NCBI GenBank assembly: GCA_040289295.1
Contig: PSLA01000015.1
Span: 1-58,936 of the forward strand
Source of the DNA: J051 sp040289295
GTDB lineage: Bacteria > Armatimonadota > Fimbriimonadia > Fimbriimonadales > ATM1
Reading direction: 5' to 3'
DNA: 58,936 nucleotides
Below are positions 8,363-16,468 of the stretch, piece after piece. Position 1 is the stretch's first letter. Every line of letters begins with the position of its first letter. Position numbers and translations under genes: made by a program. Under the pieces are notes generated by a model. The model saw only the letters and a list, made by a program, of their open reading frames with translations, was not told the DNA's origin and did not search any database.

Positions 8363-8455
8363 CTACCAAGTCTCCGCCGCGGAATCCTTGATGAGGTTCC
8401 AAGCCCCCACTAATGCAGCCACGGAAACCACGATCGCTGCAACGGTGTATATCAT
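8363..8455 (-). CDS. 30-residue single-pass membrane peptide (putative)
   Basis: This short ORF starts MIYTVAAIVVSVAALVGAW and ends NLIKDSAAETW. A single hydrophobic helix (residues 2-22) is followed by a short charged tail. A strong AAGGAGG sits 10 nt upstream of the ATG, which is the main reason to call it. It lies 125 nt downstream of nuoF on the same strand, with no other gene in the 8302-8580 interval. It could be a small accessory subunit of a membrane complex, but there is no sequence support for a specific role. Confidence 0.5.
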   Translation of the reverse strand: MIYTVAAIVVSVAALVGAWNLIKDSAAETW

Positions 8456-8580
8456 CCGGTCAGGTCCTCCTTCTGTATCATCAGGAGACTTATTCCGCGC
8501 CACTCGGTGCGAGGCAGGAGATTCCTCCCGGCTCTCTTGCCGGTTCCGTCGGCAAAACTGGCAGCGCTAACAGCGGAATT

Positions 8581-9909
8581 TTATCGGGTTGACGCGGTTT
8601 GCGACTCCGGCATCATCTCCAACGCCTCGGCCGTCTGCACGATGCTGCGACCGTTGCGGATGTAGTATTCGAACTCCTCCGGAAAGACCCTCAACGCCGC
8701 TGCGACGGGCCAAGCCGCTGCGTCGCCCAGACCACAGAAGGAGCGACCGTCTATCATCTTCGTGATGTCCATGAGGAGGTCCATGTCCTCCGGTCTGCCG
8801 CCGCCTTCGCGGATGCGTTCGAGTATTTGCACCATCCATGTCGTCCCTTCGCGGCAAGGCGTACATTTACCACAAGACTCCCGCGCGTAAAACAATGAGG
8901 TGCGCCAGATGAACGTTACGATGCAGGAATGCTCATTGAGGAACATGCACCCGCCGGAGCCGACCATCGAGCCCGCCTCGACCATCTCCTCGTAGCCAAT
9001 CACCGCTTTCTCCGTCATCTCGCGGTTCAGTATCGGTACCGACGAGCCACCTGGAACGCATGCCTTCAGCGTGCCGCCCTTCATGCCGCCTGCCATAGCG
9101 AGCAATTCCATCAGTGTTGTCCCGAATTCGACTTCGTAGTTACCTGGCTTGTTAACATGCCCGCTCACGCTGAAGATCTTCGTCCCCTTCGAATTCTTGG
9201 TTGAAGCGCCAATCGTTGCGTACCACTCACCGCCGTTTTGGATGATGAACGGCGCGCAAGCGTAGGTCTCGACGTTGTTGATGACTGTGGGGCAGTCCCA
9301 CAGCCCAGCGACCGTTGGAAGCGGCGCGTGCGGAAACTTAAGTCGCGGCATTCCACGCTCACCCATGAGGCTACTCATCAATGCGCTCTCTTCGCCACAC
9401 TCGTAGGAACCTGCTCCCATGTGGACGTAGACGTCGAAGTCCCAACCCGAGCCCAGGATGTTCTTGCCCAAGTAGCCCGCAGCGTAGCACTCGTCTATCG
9501 CCTTCTTCATGGCTCGCGCTGCGTCAACAAACTCGCCTCGGATGTAGACGTATCCCACGTCGCCCTGCGTCGCCCATCCAGCGATGATCATCCCCTCGAG
9601 CACGAGGTGTGGGCAATTCTCCATCAGTTCCTTGTCCTTGAAGGTGCCCGGCTCGCCTTCGTCGGCGTTACAAAGGATATAGTGCGGCTTCCGCTTCTCC
9701 TTCTCGATACCGTTCCACTTGATCCAGGTCGGAAAGCCGGCGCCGCCCCGTCCCCGCAGGCCGCTCTTCTTGACCTCGTCAATGACCGCCTGCCTCTCCA
9801 TTCCCAACGCCTTGCGGAGAGCCTGATAGCCGCCCGTGCGCTCGTAGCCCTCAATAGTACGGTACGCCGGATCCCCGGAGTGCTCAAGCAGCAAGCGTCG
9901 TTCAGGCAC
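8581..9909 (-). CDS. nuoF: NADH-quinone oxidoreductase subunit F (NADH-binding)
   Basis: NuoF binds NADH, FMN and one [4Fe-4S] cluster in complex I or in related NADH-dependent hydrogenases. In this 442-residue protein the FMN/NADH region shows LRGRGGAGFPTW (51-62) and NADEGEPGTFKD (81-92). The cluster ligands are C346, C349 and C352 (SCGKCTPC) plus C392 (SFCGLGDAAAW). It starts at GTG 9909. No nuoE or nuoG is adjacent. A TAGACT box ends 9 nt before the start and there is no Shine-Dalgarno, so it may have its own leaderless promoter. Confidence 0.95.
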   Translation of the reverse strand: MPERRLLLEHSGDPAYRTIEGYERTGGYQALRKALGMERQAVIDEVKKSGLRGRGGAGFPTWIKWNGIEKEKRKPHYILCNADEGEPGTFKDKELMENCPHLVLEGMIIAGWATQGDVGYVYIRGEFVDAARAMKKAIDECYAAGYLGKNILGSGWDFDVYVHMGAGSYECGEESALMSSLMGERGMPRLKFPHAPLPTVAGLWDCPTVINNVETYACAPFIIQNGGEWYATIGASTKNSKGTKIFSVSGHVNKPGNYEVEFGTTLMELLAMAGGMKGGTLKACVPGGSSVPILNREMTEKAVIGYEEMVEAGSMVGSGGCMFLNEHSCIVTFIWRTSLFYARESCGKCTPCREGTTWMVQILERIREGGGRPEDMDLLMDITKMIDGRSFCGLGDAAAWPVAAALRVFPEEFEYYIRNGRSIVQTAEALEMMPESQTASTR

Positions 9910-9918
9910 GGAAGACGG

Positions 9919-9924
9919 AGTCTA
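9919..9924 (-). promoter_or_regulatory. -10 box for nuoF
   Basis: TAGACT (minus strand, 9924-9919) is followed by 9 nt and the nuoF GTG. It lies in the 73-nt gap after gdhA. Confidence 0.4.
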
Positions 9925-9982
9925 CCTTCACGAGCCGGGGATGCGCGACGTTAGGGCGAGAAGAAAGCCGAAGCAACGGCGC

Positions 9983-11260
9983 CTACGGGAAGATTCCCCG
10001 AGTAACCGTGGCGTCCGCTACGCGCTTCACGCCGATGATGTACGCGGCTGTACGCATATTCGTCTTGTGCTGATGCATCACGCCGATTGCGTGCTGGAAA
10101 CTCGTGCGGATAATCTTCTCCAGTTTGGCGTTCACTTCATGCTCCTCCCAGAAGAACGCGGCGAGATCTTGCACCCACTCAAAGTAACTCACGATCACGC
10201 CGCCTGCGTTTGCCAACACGTCCGGCACGATGAACACGCCTCGATCCCACAGCTCCGCCTCAGCGCCGGGCGTTGTCGGGCCGTTTGCGCCTTCGACGAT
10301 TAGTTTCGCCCGGATGTTTTTGGCGTTGCCCTCGTGAATCTGCTCCGCCGTCGCCGCAGGTATCAGGATGTCGCAATCCAGTTCCATCAGTTCTTCGTTC
10401 GTGATCTTCTCACACTCTGGATACTCCTGAATACCGCCCTCGCGGCCGGCGTACCTCTGAATGATCGTGTGGATCGGAAGACCCTTGGGGTTGTAAATGC
10501 CACCCGTGACGTCGGAAACAGCAATGACCTTGCAGCCCGCCTCCATCGCGAGGCGCGCCGCAACGCTTCCGACGTTGCCAAAGCCTTGTACGACAACCCG
10601 CGCACCGTTCATAGACATGCTCAAGAATTCACATGCTTCTTTGGCAGCCGTGATGACACCACGACCCGTGGCCTCGACACGTCCGAGCGAGCCACCGAGC
10701 GGCACGGGCTTGCCCGTTACAACCCCGGTAACCGTCGCACCGCGTTGCATCGAAAACGTGTCCATAATCCACGCCATCACTTGTGGGTTCGTGCCCATGT
10801 CTGGCGCGGGAATGTCCCGATCCTCTCCAACGATCATGTTGATCTCTGTGATGTATCGCCGTGTCAGTTTCTCTAGTTCGCGGCGGCTCAAGCGCTTTAC
10901 ATCCACCTTCACGCCGCCCTTCGCACCGCCGTACGGGATGTCAACGATTGCGCACTTCCATGTCATCCACATCGCGAGCGCCGTCGTCTCCTCAAGGTCC
11001 ACGTCCGGATGAAATCGAATGCCTCCCTTCGTAGGTCCTCGGGCGATGTTGTGTTGCACGCGATAACCTTCGAACACCTCTACCCGTCCATTGTCCAGCA
11101 CGACGGGAAAGTTAACGATCACCTGACGCTTGGGCGTCGCAAGAACTTTATGAAGCCCTTCATCAAGGTCAAGGTATCGGGCAGCGATCGCGAGTTGCTC
11201 CCGCGCCATATCCAGAACGGAGGGCTTCTGATTTGGTAGTCGGTCTGCTTCGGAAATCAA
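9983..11260 (-). CDS. glutamate dehydrogenase (Glu/Leu/Phe/Val family)
   Basis: This 425-residue enzyme interconverts glutamate with 2-oxoglutarate and ammonia. Substrate and catalytic lysines are visible in GPTKGGIR (K78), MTWKCA (K102) and PYGGAKGG (K114). The Rossmann domain has VVVQGFGNVG. The start is placed at TTG 11260, 7 nt after AAGGGG. A longer in-frame ORF reaches 11443, but its extra 61 residues overlap mreD and look unlike the family. The coenzyme cannot be told by eye. It begins 10 nt after mreD stops, so it is probably the last gene of the remA-mreBCD operon. Confidence 0.93.
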   Translation of the reverse strand: MISEADRLPNQKPSVLDMAREQLAIAARYLDLDEGLHKVLATPKRQVIVNFPVVLDNGRVEVFEGYRVQHNIARGPTKGGIRFHPDVDLEETTALAMWMTWKCAIVDIPYGGAKGGVKVDVKRLSRRELEKLTRRYITEINMIVGEDRDIPAPDMGTNPQVMAWIMDTFSMQRGATVTGVVTGKPVPLGGSLGRVEATGRGVITAAKEACEFLSMSMNGARVVVQGFGNVGSVAARLAMEAGCKVIAVSDVTGGIYNPKGLPIHTIIQRYAGREGGIQEYPECEKITNEELMELDCDILIPAATAEQIHEGNAKNIRAKLIVEGANGPTTPGAEAELWDRGVFIVPDVLANAGGVIVSYFEWVQDLAAFFWEEHEVNAKLEKIIRTSFQHAIGVMHQHKTNMRTAAYIIGVKRVADATVTRGIFP

Positions 11261-11270
11261 TCCAAACCCC

Positions 11271-11756
11271 TTAAAGACTGGTGGTCGGTCTCCGGCTGGC
11301 CATCCTCTCTTGAAGCACGTAGACGGGAACCGCCAGCGCGGCATTATACAGGATTCCGCCGAACGTTTCCACAAGCCACTGGACAAGGTTCGTCGGAAGA
11401 CCCAGAAAAAGGTACAGGATGCCCGCCACCAACGTCGCAGCACCCGTTACGACCGCTGCCGCACCAGCTCCACTGACGGGGAAGGCGCGAAAGAAATGGA
11501 CCGACGCGATGCAAGCAAACATCCGACTGATCGTAAGCGCCATCATCTTCTCGTTCCAAAGCGCGCTGTGGAACATGCCGGCAACGAAGCCGGTCCACGC
11601 TGCCCTATTTGTGGTCCCCCGCATCGAGAGCGCAACCGCAACTACGAGCAAGAAGTCGGGCTGAACCCAGCCGAGGCTGAGGCGGTGGCTAAGCGCCCCA
11701 TTGAACGCCGCCGCGACGATGAGCCAAACAGCTGCCGCTACGAGGCTCCGCATCAT
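11271..11756 (-). CDS. mreD: rod shape-determining protein MreD
   Basis: This 161-residue polytopic inner-membrane protein has about five hydrophobic segments. MreD is a component of the elongation machinery, where it binds MreC. The match is to hydrophobicity, length and position rather than strong motifs. It overlaps the mreC stop by 4 nt (ATGA). Confidence 0.88.
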   Translation of the reverse strand: MMRSLVAAAVWLIVAAAFNGALSHRLSLGWVQPDFLLVVAVALSMRGTTNRAAWTGFVAGMFHSALWNEKMMALTISRMFACIASVHFFRAFPVSGAGAAAVVTGAATLVAGILYLFLGLPTNLVQWLVETFGGILYNAALAVPVYVLQERMASRRPTTSL

Positions 11757-12616
11757 CGCATCAGGACGACAACCTCATGGACCTTCGCCATGTTCACAGC
11801 CGGCACAACCGTCGCCTCAACTACGCCGGTCGTCCGGTTGCGATTCGCTTCCGCGACACGACCGATGAGAACGCCTTCCGGATAAACGGCTGACAGACCG
11901 GAAGTCGTCACCTCGTCGCCTCCTCGGATGAGCGCCGAGAGCGCACCGGTCGGCTCGCGGTAAATCGTTAGAACCATTCGCTCGCCGCCACGACCACGCA
12001 GGATGCCGACCTCTTGCGAGTCAGCGCGAAACACACGAGCCCCAACCGCAAAGCGCGGATGCGTCACCAAGTTGACGTGGCACACGGACGAGCCAACCTC
12101 CACCACCTGACCAACCAAGCCGTCTGGCACCACCACCGGCGCGCCCGGTGAAACGCCCTGCCTCGAGCCGACGTTCAGTGAGACGCGCTGGCTTCCGAAG
12201 TTCACCGCGATCACGTCCGCCTTCACCTGACGGAATCCTGGCACGCTCGGAAACTTTTGCAACTCACGCAGGCGCGTGTTCTCCCTCTCGAGCGCCTCGA
12301 GACGTCGCGTTCGGTCAAGTCGCTCGGAAAGCGTCGTCTCCAATTCGCGAACGCGCGCCCGCAACTTGCCCGCCTCGACGAAACTCAACGCCGCGTCACC
12401 GACGAATGTGAGCGCCCTATCGACAGCACGCGTAGGAGGAAGAATCACGATCTGCACGGCTCGCGTAACGAAGTCCACCCCGCCGTTTTGAGCAGGCTGA
12501 GACTCTGCCTCTCCAGACGCTTCGATTCGTCCCTTAGCCCTGCTCTGCAACGAGCCGAGCGCGATGCCCAGCACGCAAAGCAACAGCGTAACCAATATTG
12601 GGTTGCTACCTCTCAC
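11753..12616 (-). CDS. mreC: rod shape-determining protein MreC
   Basis: MreC is a periplasmic scaffold that links MreB to the cell-wall synthases. The 287-residue protein has a short N-terminal tail, one transmembrane helix (about 5-22), a coiled coil at about 85-115 (VRELETTLSERLDRTRRL) and the beta-rich MreC domain (VNVGS-like, VVVPDGLVGQVVEVG). The start is GTG 12616, which overlaps the mreB stop as GTGA. An upstream in-frame start at 12703 would lie inside mreB and is unlikely. Confidence 0.93.
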   Translation of the reverse strand: MRGSNPILVTLLLCVLGIALGSLQSRAKGRIEASGEAESQPAQNGGVDFVTRAVQIVILPPTRAVDRALTFVGDAALSFVEAGKLRARVRELETTLSERLDRTRRLEALERENTRLRELQKFPSVPGFRQVKADVIAVNFGSQRVSLNVGSRQGVSPGAPVVVPDGLVGQVVEVGSSVCHVNLVTHPRFAVGARVFRADSQEVGILRGRGGERMVLTIYREPTGALSALIRGGDEVTTSGLSAVYPEGVLIGRVAEANRNRTTGVVEATVVPAVNMAKVHEVVVLMR

Positions 12617-13674
12617 GACCTTGGCACTTCCACGAGAACCTTTCTCAATTGCGGATTCTGTCGAATCTCCTCCATCACGCGACCGGCACCCACGACTACG
12701 CACGTCAGCGGATCGTGAGCCGCCACCACCGGCACCTGCGTCTGCTCGTGGATTAGCCGATCGAGACCTCGAAGCAGTGCGCCACCGCCAGCAAGCACAA
12801 TTCCCCTGTGGATGATGTCAGCGCTCAACTCGGGCGGTGCAGTCTCCAAGGTTTCCACAACGGCGCGCACTATCTCGCCCAGCGGCTCCTGTATCGCCAG
12901 ACGCACGTCTTCGCTGGTAATGACTACTCCGCGCGGCAAGCCGGTCATAAGGTCCCGACCCCGAACCTCAATCTCCAGCTCTTCGTCGAGCGGATACGCA
13001 GACCCAATCGCGATCTTCGCTTTCTCCGCCGACCTGTCGCCGATGAACAGGTTGAACGCCTTGCGGACGTACGAAGCGATCGCCTCGTCAATCTCATCAC
13101 CCGCGATGCGAATTGAGCGGCAGTTCACTATGCCTGCCAACGAAATAATCGCAACTTCCGTCGTTCCGCCGCCGATGTCAACAACCATGGAGCCTGTCGG
13201 CTCGGCAACCGGCAGTCCCGCGCCGATTGCTGCTGCCATCGGCTCTTCGATGACGTACGCCTCGTTCGCGCCAGCCTTCCTGGAAGCCTCGATAACCGCC
13301 ATCCGCTCGACCTCAGTAACGCCGCTCGGGATACCAACGACCACGCGATGCCACGCGAAACGACGGCTCGACGACTTCCCGATGAAGTATCGGAGCATCT
13401 TCTCCGTCTGGTCGTAGTCCGCGATGACGCCGTCCTTTAGCGGTCGGATGGCGGAAATGGAAGACGGCGTTCTGCCGAGCATCCGCTGAGCATCCTCGCC
13501 GACCGCCAAGACCGTACCCGTGTCGTTGTCAACGGCGACCACGCTCGGCTCGCGAAGCACGATCCCTCGACCCTGAACATGCACTAGCGTGTTCGCCGTG
13601 CCGAGGTCAATCCCCATGTCCTCGGTGAAGTGGCTCAAGAAGCGGACAATCACGCTCGCGATTCCGTTGTTCAC
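12613..13674 (-). CDS. mreB: rod shape-determining protein MreB
   Basis: MreB is a bacterial actin that directs lateral wall synthesis from the inner membrane. The 353-residue protein has the phosphate-1 loop GIDLGTANT (near residue 21), the phosphate-2 motif VVDIGGGTTEVA, and the adenosine motif IVLAGGGALLRG. An amphipathic start (GIASVIVRFLSHF) precedes the domain. It starts at GTG 13674, overlapping the remA stop by 4 nt (GTGA). Confidence 0.97.
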   Translation of the reverse strand: MNNGIASVIVRFLSHFTEDMGIDLGTANTLVHVQGRGIVLREPSVVAVDNDTGTVLAVGEDAQRMLGRTPSSISAIRPLKDGVIADYDQTEKMLRYFIGKSSSRRFAWHRVVVGIPSGVTEVERMAVIEASRKAGANEAYVIEEPMAAAIGAGLPVAEPTGSMVVDIGGGTTEVAIISLAGIVNCRSIRIAGDEIDEAIASYVRKAFNLFIGDRSAEKAKIAIGSAYPLDEELEIEVRGRDLMTGLPRGVVITSEDVRLAIQEPLGEIVRAVVETLETAPPELSADIIHRGIVLAGGGALLRGLDRLIHEQTQVPVVAAHDPLTCVVVGAGRVMEEIRQNPQLRKVLVEVPRS

Positions 13675-13961
13675 TCCCCGTCACCGCCCACTCGGTCCAT
13701 CTCTTCGAGCTTCTCAGCGCTATCCGAGAGTCGCCGCAGCAACGCTTCCTGAGATAGCGCCGACAGCACGATATGCCCGCTCGACATGAAGACGAGGCAT
13801 CGCGTGCGCCGCCCTTGCGTCGCGTCCACCAATCGCTCCGAGTTGCGAAGGCTTTGGACCAGCCGCCGCATCGGCGCCGAGTCGCTGCTCACGACGGCGA
13901 CGACCTGATCCGTCATTACAAAGTTCTGGAATCCCACAGGCAGGACTGACGGGCCTTTCAA
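13671..13961 (-). CDS. RemA/DUF370 family regulator
   Basis: The 96-residue protein matches the DUF370 family, which includes Bacillus RemA, a ring-forming DNA-binding regulator of matrix genes. Shared signatures include GFQNFVMTDQVVAVV, SDSAPMRRLVQ, LVDATQGRRTR and SSGHIVLSAL. The start is TTG 13961 with GGAGG 7 nt upstream. In many bacteria the gene is near gmk/rpoZ; here it leads the mreBCD operon. Whether it regulates this operon is inference. Confidence 0.85.
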   Translation of the reverse strand: MKGPSVLPVGFQNFVMTDQVVAVVSSDSAPMRRLVQSLRNSERLVDATQGRRTRCLVFMSSGHIVLSALSQEALLRRLSDSAEKLEEMDRVGGDGE

Positions 13962-14068
13962 AAGAAAACCTCCGAAAACCGAAGCAAAGCCTCGATTCTC
14001 GGCGGCATCTTACCTCGCGAGACTCAAACACCCCACCGTAGGGAGGGCGAGCGTGCCGCAAACCTCGC

Positions 14069-14359
14069 TTAGCCGGTCATTCCGCCGATAGCCGGGCCCC
14101 GCCGACCGCCCGCCGCGCCGGCACCACCGCCAACACCGCTCGTCGAGCCACCTGTTTGCCCACCACCCGCAGGGCCGCTGGTGTTAACCATCGTCGGCTG
14201 AACTGGCTGAACGGCGACCGGCGTCCGAATCGGCTCCGCAGGCTGCGGAGGCAACGAGGGCTCGTTTCGCATAAAGAAGAACGCCGCAGTCGCGATCAGA
14301 CCAAAGACAACTGCGCCGACTACGATCGGTAGGTCGTACTGAGATTGTTCTGAAGCCAT
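14069..14359 (-). CDS. small membrane protein with Pro/Gly-rich tail
   Basis: This 96-residue protein has one transmembrane helix (about 11-29, IVVGAVVFGLIATAAFFFM). After it come a Pro/Val stretch and a Gly-rich low-complexity tail. I do not recognise a domain. A possible Shine-Dalgarno (AGCAAGGGA) precedes the ATG, and TATACT lies 19 nt upstream of it, so it may be transcribed separately from purH, which ends 40 nt before. Its glycine-rich tail resembles the linker in the secreted protein at 56337-57074 only in composition. Confidence 0.65.
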   Translation of the reverse strand: MASEQSQYDLPIVVGAVVFGLIATAAFFFMRNEPSLPPQPAEPIRTPVAVQPVQPTMVNTSGPAGGGQTGGSTSGVGGGAGAAGGRRGPAIGGMTG

Positions 14360-14399
14360 TCCCTTGCTCCTCGCCCAGAGTATATACCTTCTGACGCCG

Positions 14400-15944
14400 T
14401 CAATGCCGGAAATGTCGCACCCCGGTCAGAACCATTGCCAACCCTAAACGGTCCGCCGCTGCGATCACCACCCTGTCTTTCTTCGAGCCTCCCGGCTGAA
14501 TCACCGCCTGAACTCCACGTCTCGCGGCCTCCTCAATGCTGTCCGGAAATGGGAAAAACCCGTCCGACGCAAGGGCGCACTCCGCTGCCGCCACCCCCGC
14601 CTGATCCAACGCCAGACGAACCGACTGAACACGATTCATTTGGCCGGCACCCACACCCCGAAGCCCATGAGTGTCCGCCAACACAATCCCATTCGAGCGG
14701 ACGTGCTTCACGATCGCCCACGCGTTCCGCATGCACGCAACCTCAACATCCGTCGGCTGACGCTGAGTAACCACCCGCCACTCAACTCCGTCTTCCACGT
14801 CTGCCGTCTGAACCAGCAACCCACCGCTGATGCTCCGAATCGCCAACGCACCTTCCCGCTTTGGAAACAGAGCCTTCAGAAGACGCACCCGCTCCCCCCA
14901 GCCCTCACGTAAATGGAAAACCTCGAGAGCGCCATCATCCCAATCCGGTGCAATTACAACCTCAAGGAAGTTCCCTTTCCCAGTCAGAGCCTCGGCGTCC
15001 TTCCGTTCAACACGGTGCGAAAGCGCCACGATGCCCCCGAAAGCCGAGATCGGGTCCGCTTCACGAGCCAGAACGAACGCTTCCGCGTTGTCACGTCCCC
15101 ACGCCGCTCCGCAAGGGTTCCCGTGCTTGATGATCGCACACGCATGGGATGCCTCATGCAGAAGCCGCATGTTGTCCACAAGGCACCACGCTGCGTCCGC
15201 GTCCAATAAGTTGTTGAAACTCAGTTCCGTTCCCCAAACCTGCTCCGCGTGAGCAATACCCTCGAGCCGAAGCGGATGCGCATACAGCGCGGCGCGCTGG
15301 TGCGGATTCTCACCATATCGCAACGTTGAGACCCGGCGCACAGCCATGCCAAGCGCGTCTGCTTCAAGAACGCCCTCGCCGGCGAAGTATTCAGCGATGA
15401 GGCTGTCGTAGAACGCCGTGTGTGCGAACGCCTTTGTTCGAAGCCGCTCACGTAGATCACCACGCTCACCGCCGTCAATGAACTGCAGCACCGCGTCGTA
15501 GTCGTCTGGATCAACGACAACCAGCACGTTCGCCGCGTTCTTTGCCGCCGCCCGAATCATCGCCGGCCCGCCGATGTCGATGTTCTCGATGACCTCATCC
15601 CGCGATGCACCAGAAAGTACGGTCTCTTCGAATGGATACAGGTTGACTGCAACGACGCGAATCGCGCGGATGTTCAGTTCCTCCATCACCGCTTGATCTT
15701 CCGGCTCGGCATGTCGCGCCAGGATGCCGCCGTGCACCTTCGGATGGAGCGTCTTCACTCGACCACCGAGGATCTCGGGCGTCCCGGTGTAGTAACTCAC
15801 ACCCGTGTAGTCCACGTCGAAGGCAGCGAGCATCTTCCCGGTGCCGCCGGTGCTGAGAATCTCGTACCCACGCTCAACGAGACCCTTGGCGAACTCCACG
15901 ATCCCACGCTTGTCGGTCACGCTAAGCAGAGCAAAAGGCTTCAT
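14400..15944 (-). CDS. purH: bifunctional AICAR transformylase / IMP cyclohydrolase
   Basis: PurH performs the last two steps of IMP synthesis, formylating AICAR and closing the ring. The 514-residue length is normal. The N-terminal MGS-like domain has the STGGTGKML and KTLHPKVHGGIL motifs. The AICAR transformylase domain has LRYGENPHQ, FNNLLDADAAW and the catalytic KHGNPCG. It overlaps the pyroglutamyl peptidase stop by 4 nt (ATGA). Confidence 0.97.
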   Translation of the reverse strand: MKPFALLSVTDKRGIVEFAKGLVERGYEILSTGGTGKMLAAFDVDYTGVSYYTGTPEILGGRVKTLHPKVHGGILARHAEPEDQAVMEELNIRAIRVVAVNLYPFEETVLSGASRDEVIENIDIGGPAMIRAAAKNAANVLVVVDPDDYDAVLQFIDGGERGDLRERLRTKAFAHTAFYDSLIAEYFAGEGVLEADALGMAVRRVSTLRYGENPHQRAALYAHPLRLEGIAHAEQVWGTELSFNNLLDADAAWCLVDNMRLLHEASHACAIIKHGNPCGAAWGRDNAEAFVLAREADPISAFGGIVALSHRVERKDAEALTGKGNFLEVVIAPDWDDGALEVFHLREGWGERVRLLKALFPKREGALAIRSISGGLLVQTADVEDGVEWRVVTQRQPTDVEVACMRNAWAIVKHVRSNGIVLADTHGLRGVGAGQMNRVQSVRLALDQAGVAAAECALASDGFFPFPDSIEEAARRGVQAVIQPGGSKKDRVVIAAADRLGLAMVLTGVRHFRH

Positions 15945-16468
15945 AGTCTCGCTCGCACCTCATCAATCAACGCCTTCGGCCACTCGAGCTGCTGCTGTAA
16001 CGGTCGAGACGAAAACGGTAACAGATGCACGAAACCACAACGGGCCGAAGGATGACGCTCGAGCACTCGGTAGTAGAGGTAGTTGCAAAGACAACTTCCC
16101 GCATCGTCGGACAACGCCCATAGGTCCGTGTCTTCCCAGCCATCGAAGAGCGTGCCTTCCAAGTACTCCTGCCCTCGGTGCGAGATCGGCCCAGGGCCCC
16201 GGGTCACTTCGAACACGTCGGGTGAACCGCCGACCCAATTCCTCGCACGCCGCTCCAGGCGCAGTTTCCGGCCCCTTTCAGCGACACCGAGCATCACAAT
16301 GGCACCGATGCTCCGTGGGAACCGATTGCGCGTGAACCGGTCGCCTGCCCCAAACGTTACAGACAAGACCACGCCCTCGACACCTGGCATAAGAGTGGCC
16401 AGCACGTCGCTCGGGTTATCTCGAAACTTGCCAAACGGCCCGAAGCCCGTTACCAGAATATCTTTCAT
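15941..16468 (-). CDS. pcp: pyroglutamyl-peptidase I family protein (C15)
   Basis: C15 peptidases remove N-terminal pyroglutamate. The 175-residue protein starts with LVTGFGPFGKFRDNPS. Candidate catalytic residues are E72 (RLERRARN), C128 (AGSCLCNYLYY) and H148 (FVHLLP), so the triad appears complete. It is about 40 residues shorter than the usual 200-215, mostly missing in the segment after residue 40. The truncated middle makes activity less certain. It is encoded between the Ig-domain protein and purH, overlapping both by 4 nt. Confidence 0.85.
   Translation of the reverse strand: MKDILVTGFGPFGKFRDNPSDVLATLMPGVEGVVLSVTFGAGDRFTRNRFPRSIGAIVMLGVAERGRKLRLERRARNWVGGSPDVFEVTRGPGPISHRGQEYLEGTLFDGWEDTDLWALSDDAGSCLCNYLYYRVLERHPSARCGFVHLLPFSSRPLQQQLEWPKALIDEVRARL

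Noticed and set aside
9983..11443. Longer glutamate dehydrogenase with an extra 61 N-terminal residues
   Set aside because: The extension lies within mreD and does not resemble the family; TTG 11260 has a ribosome site.
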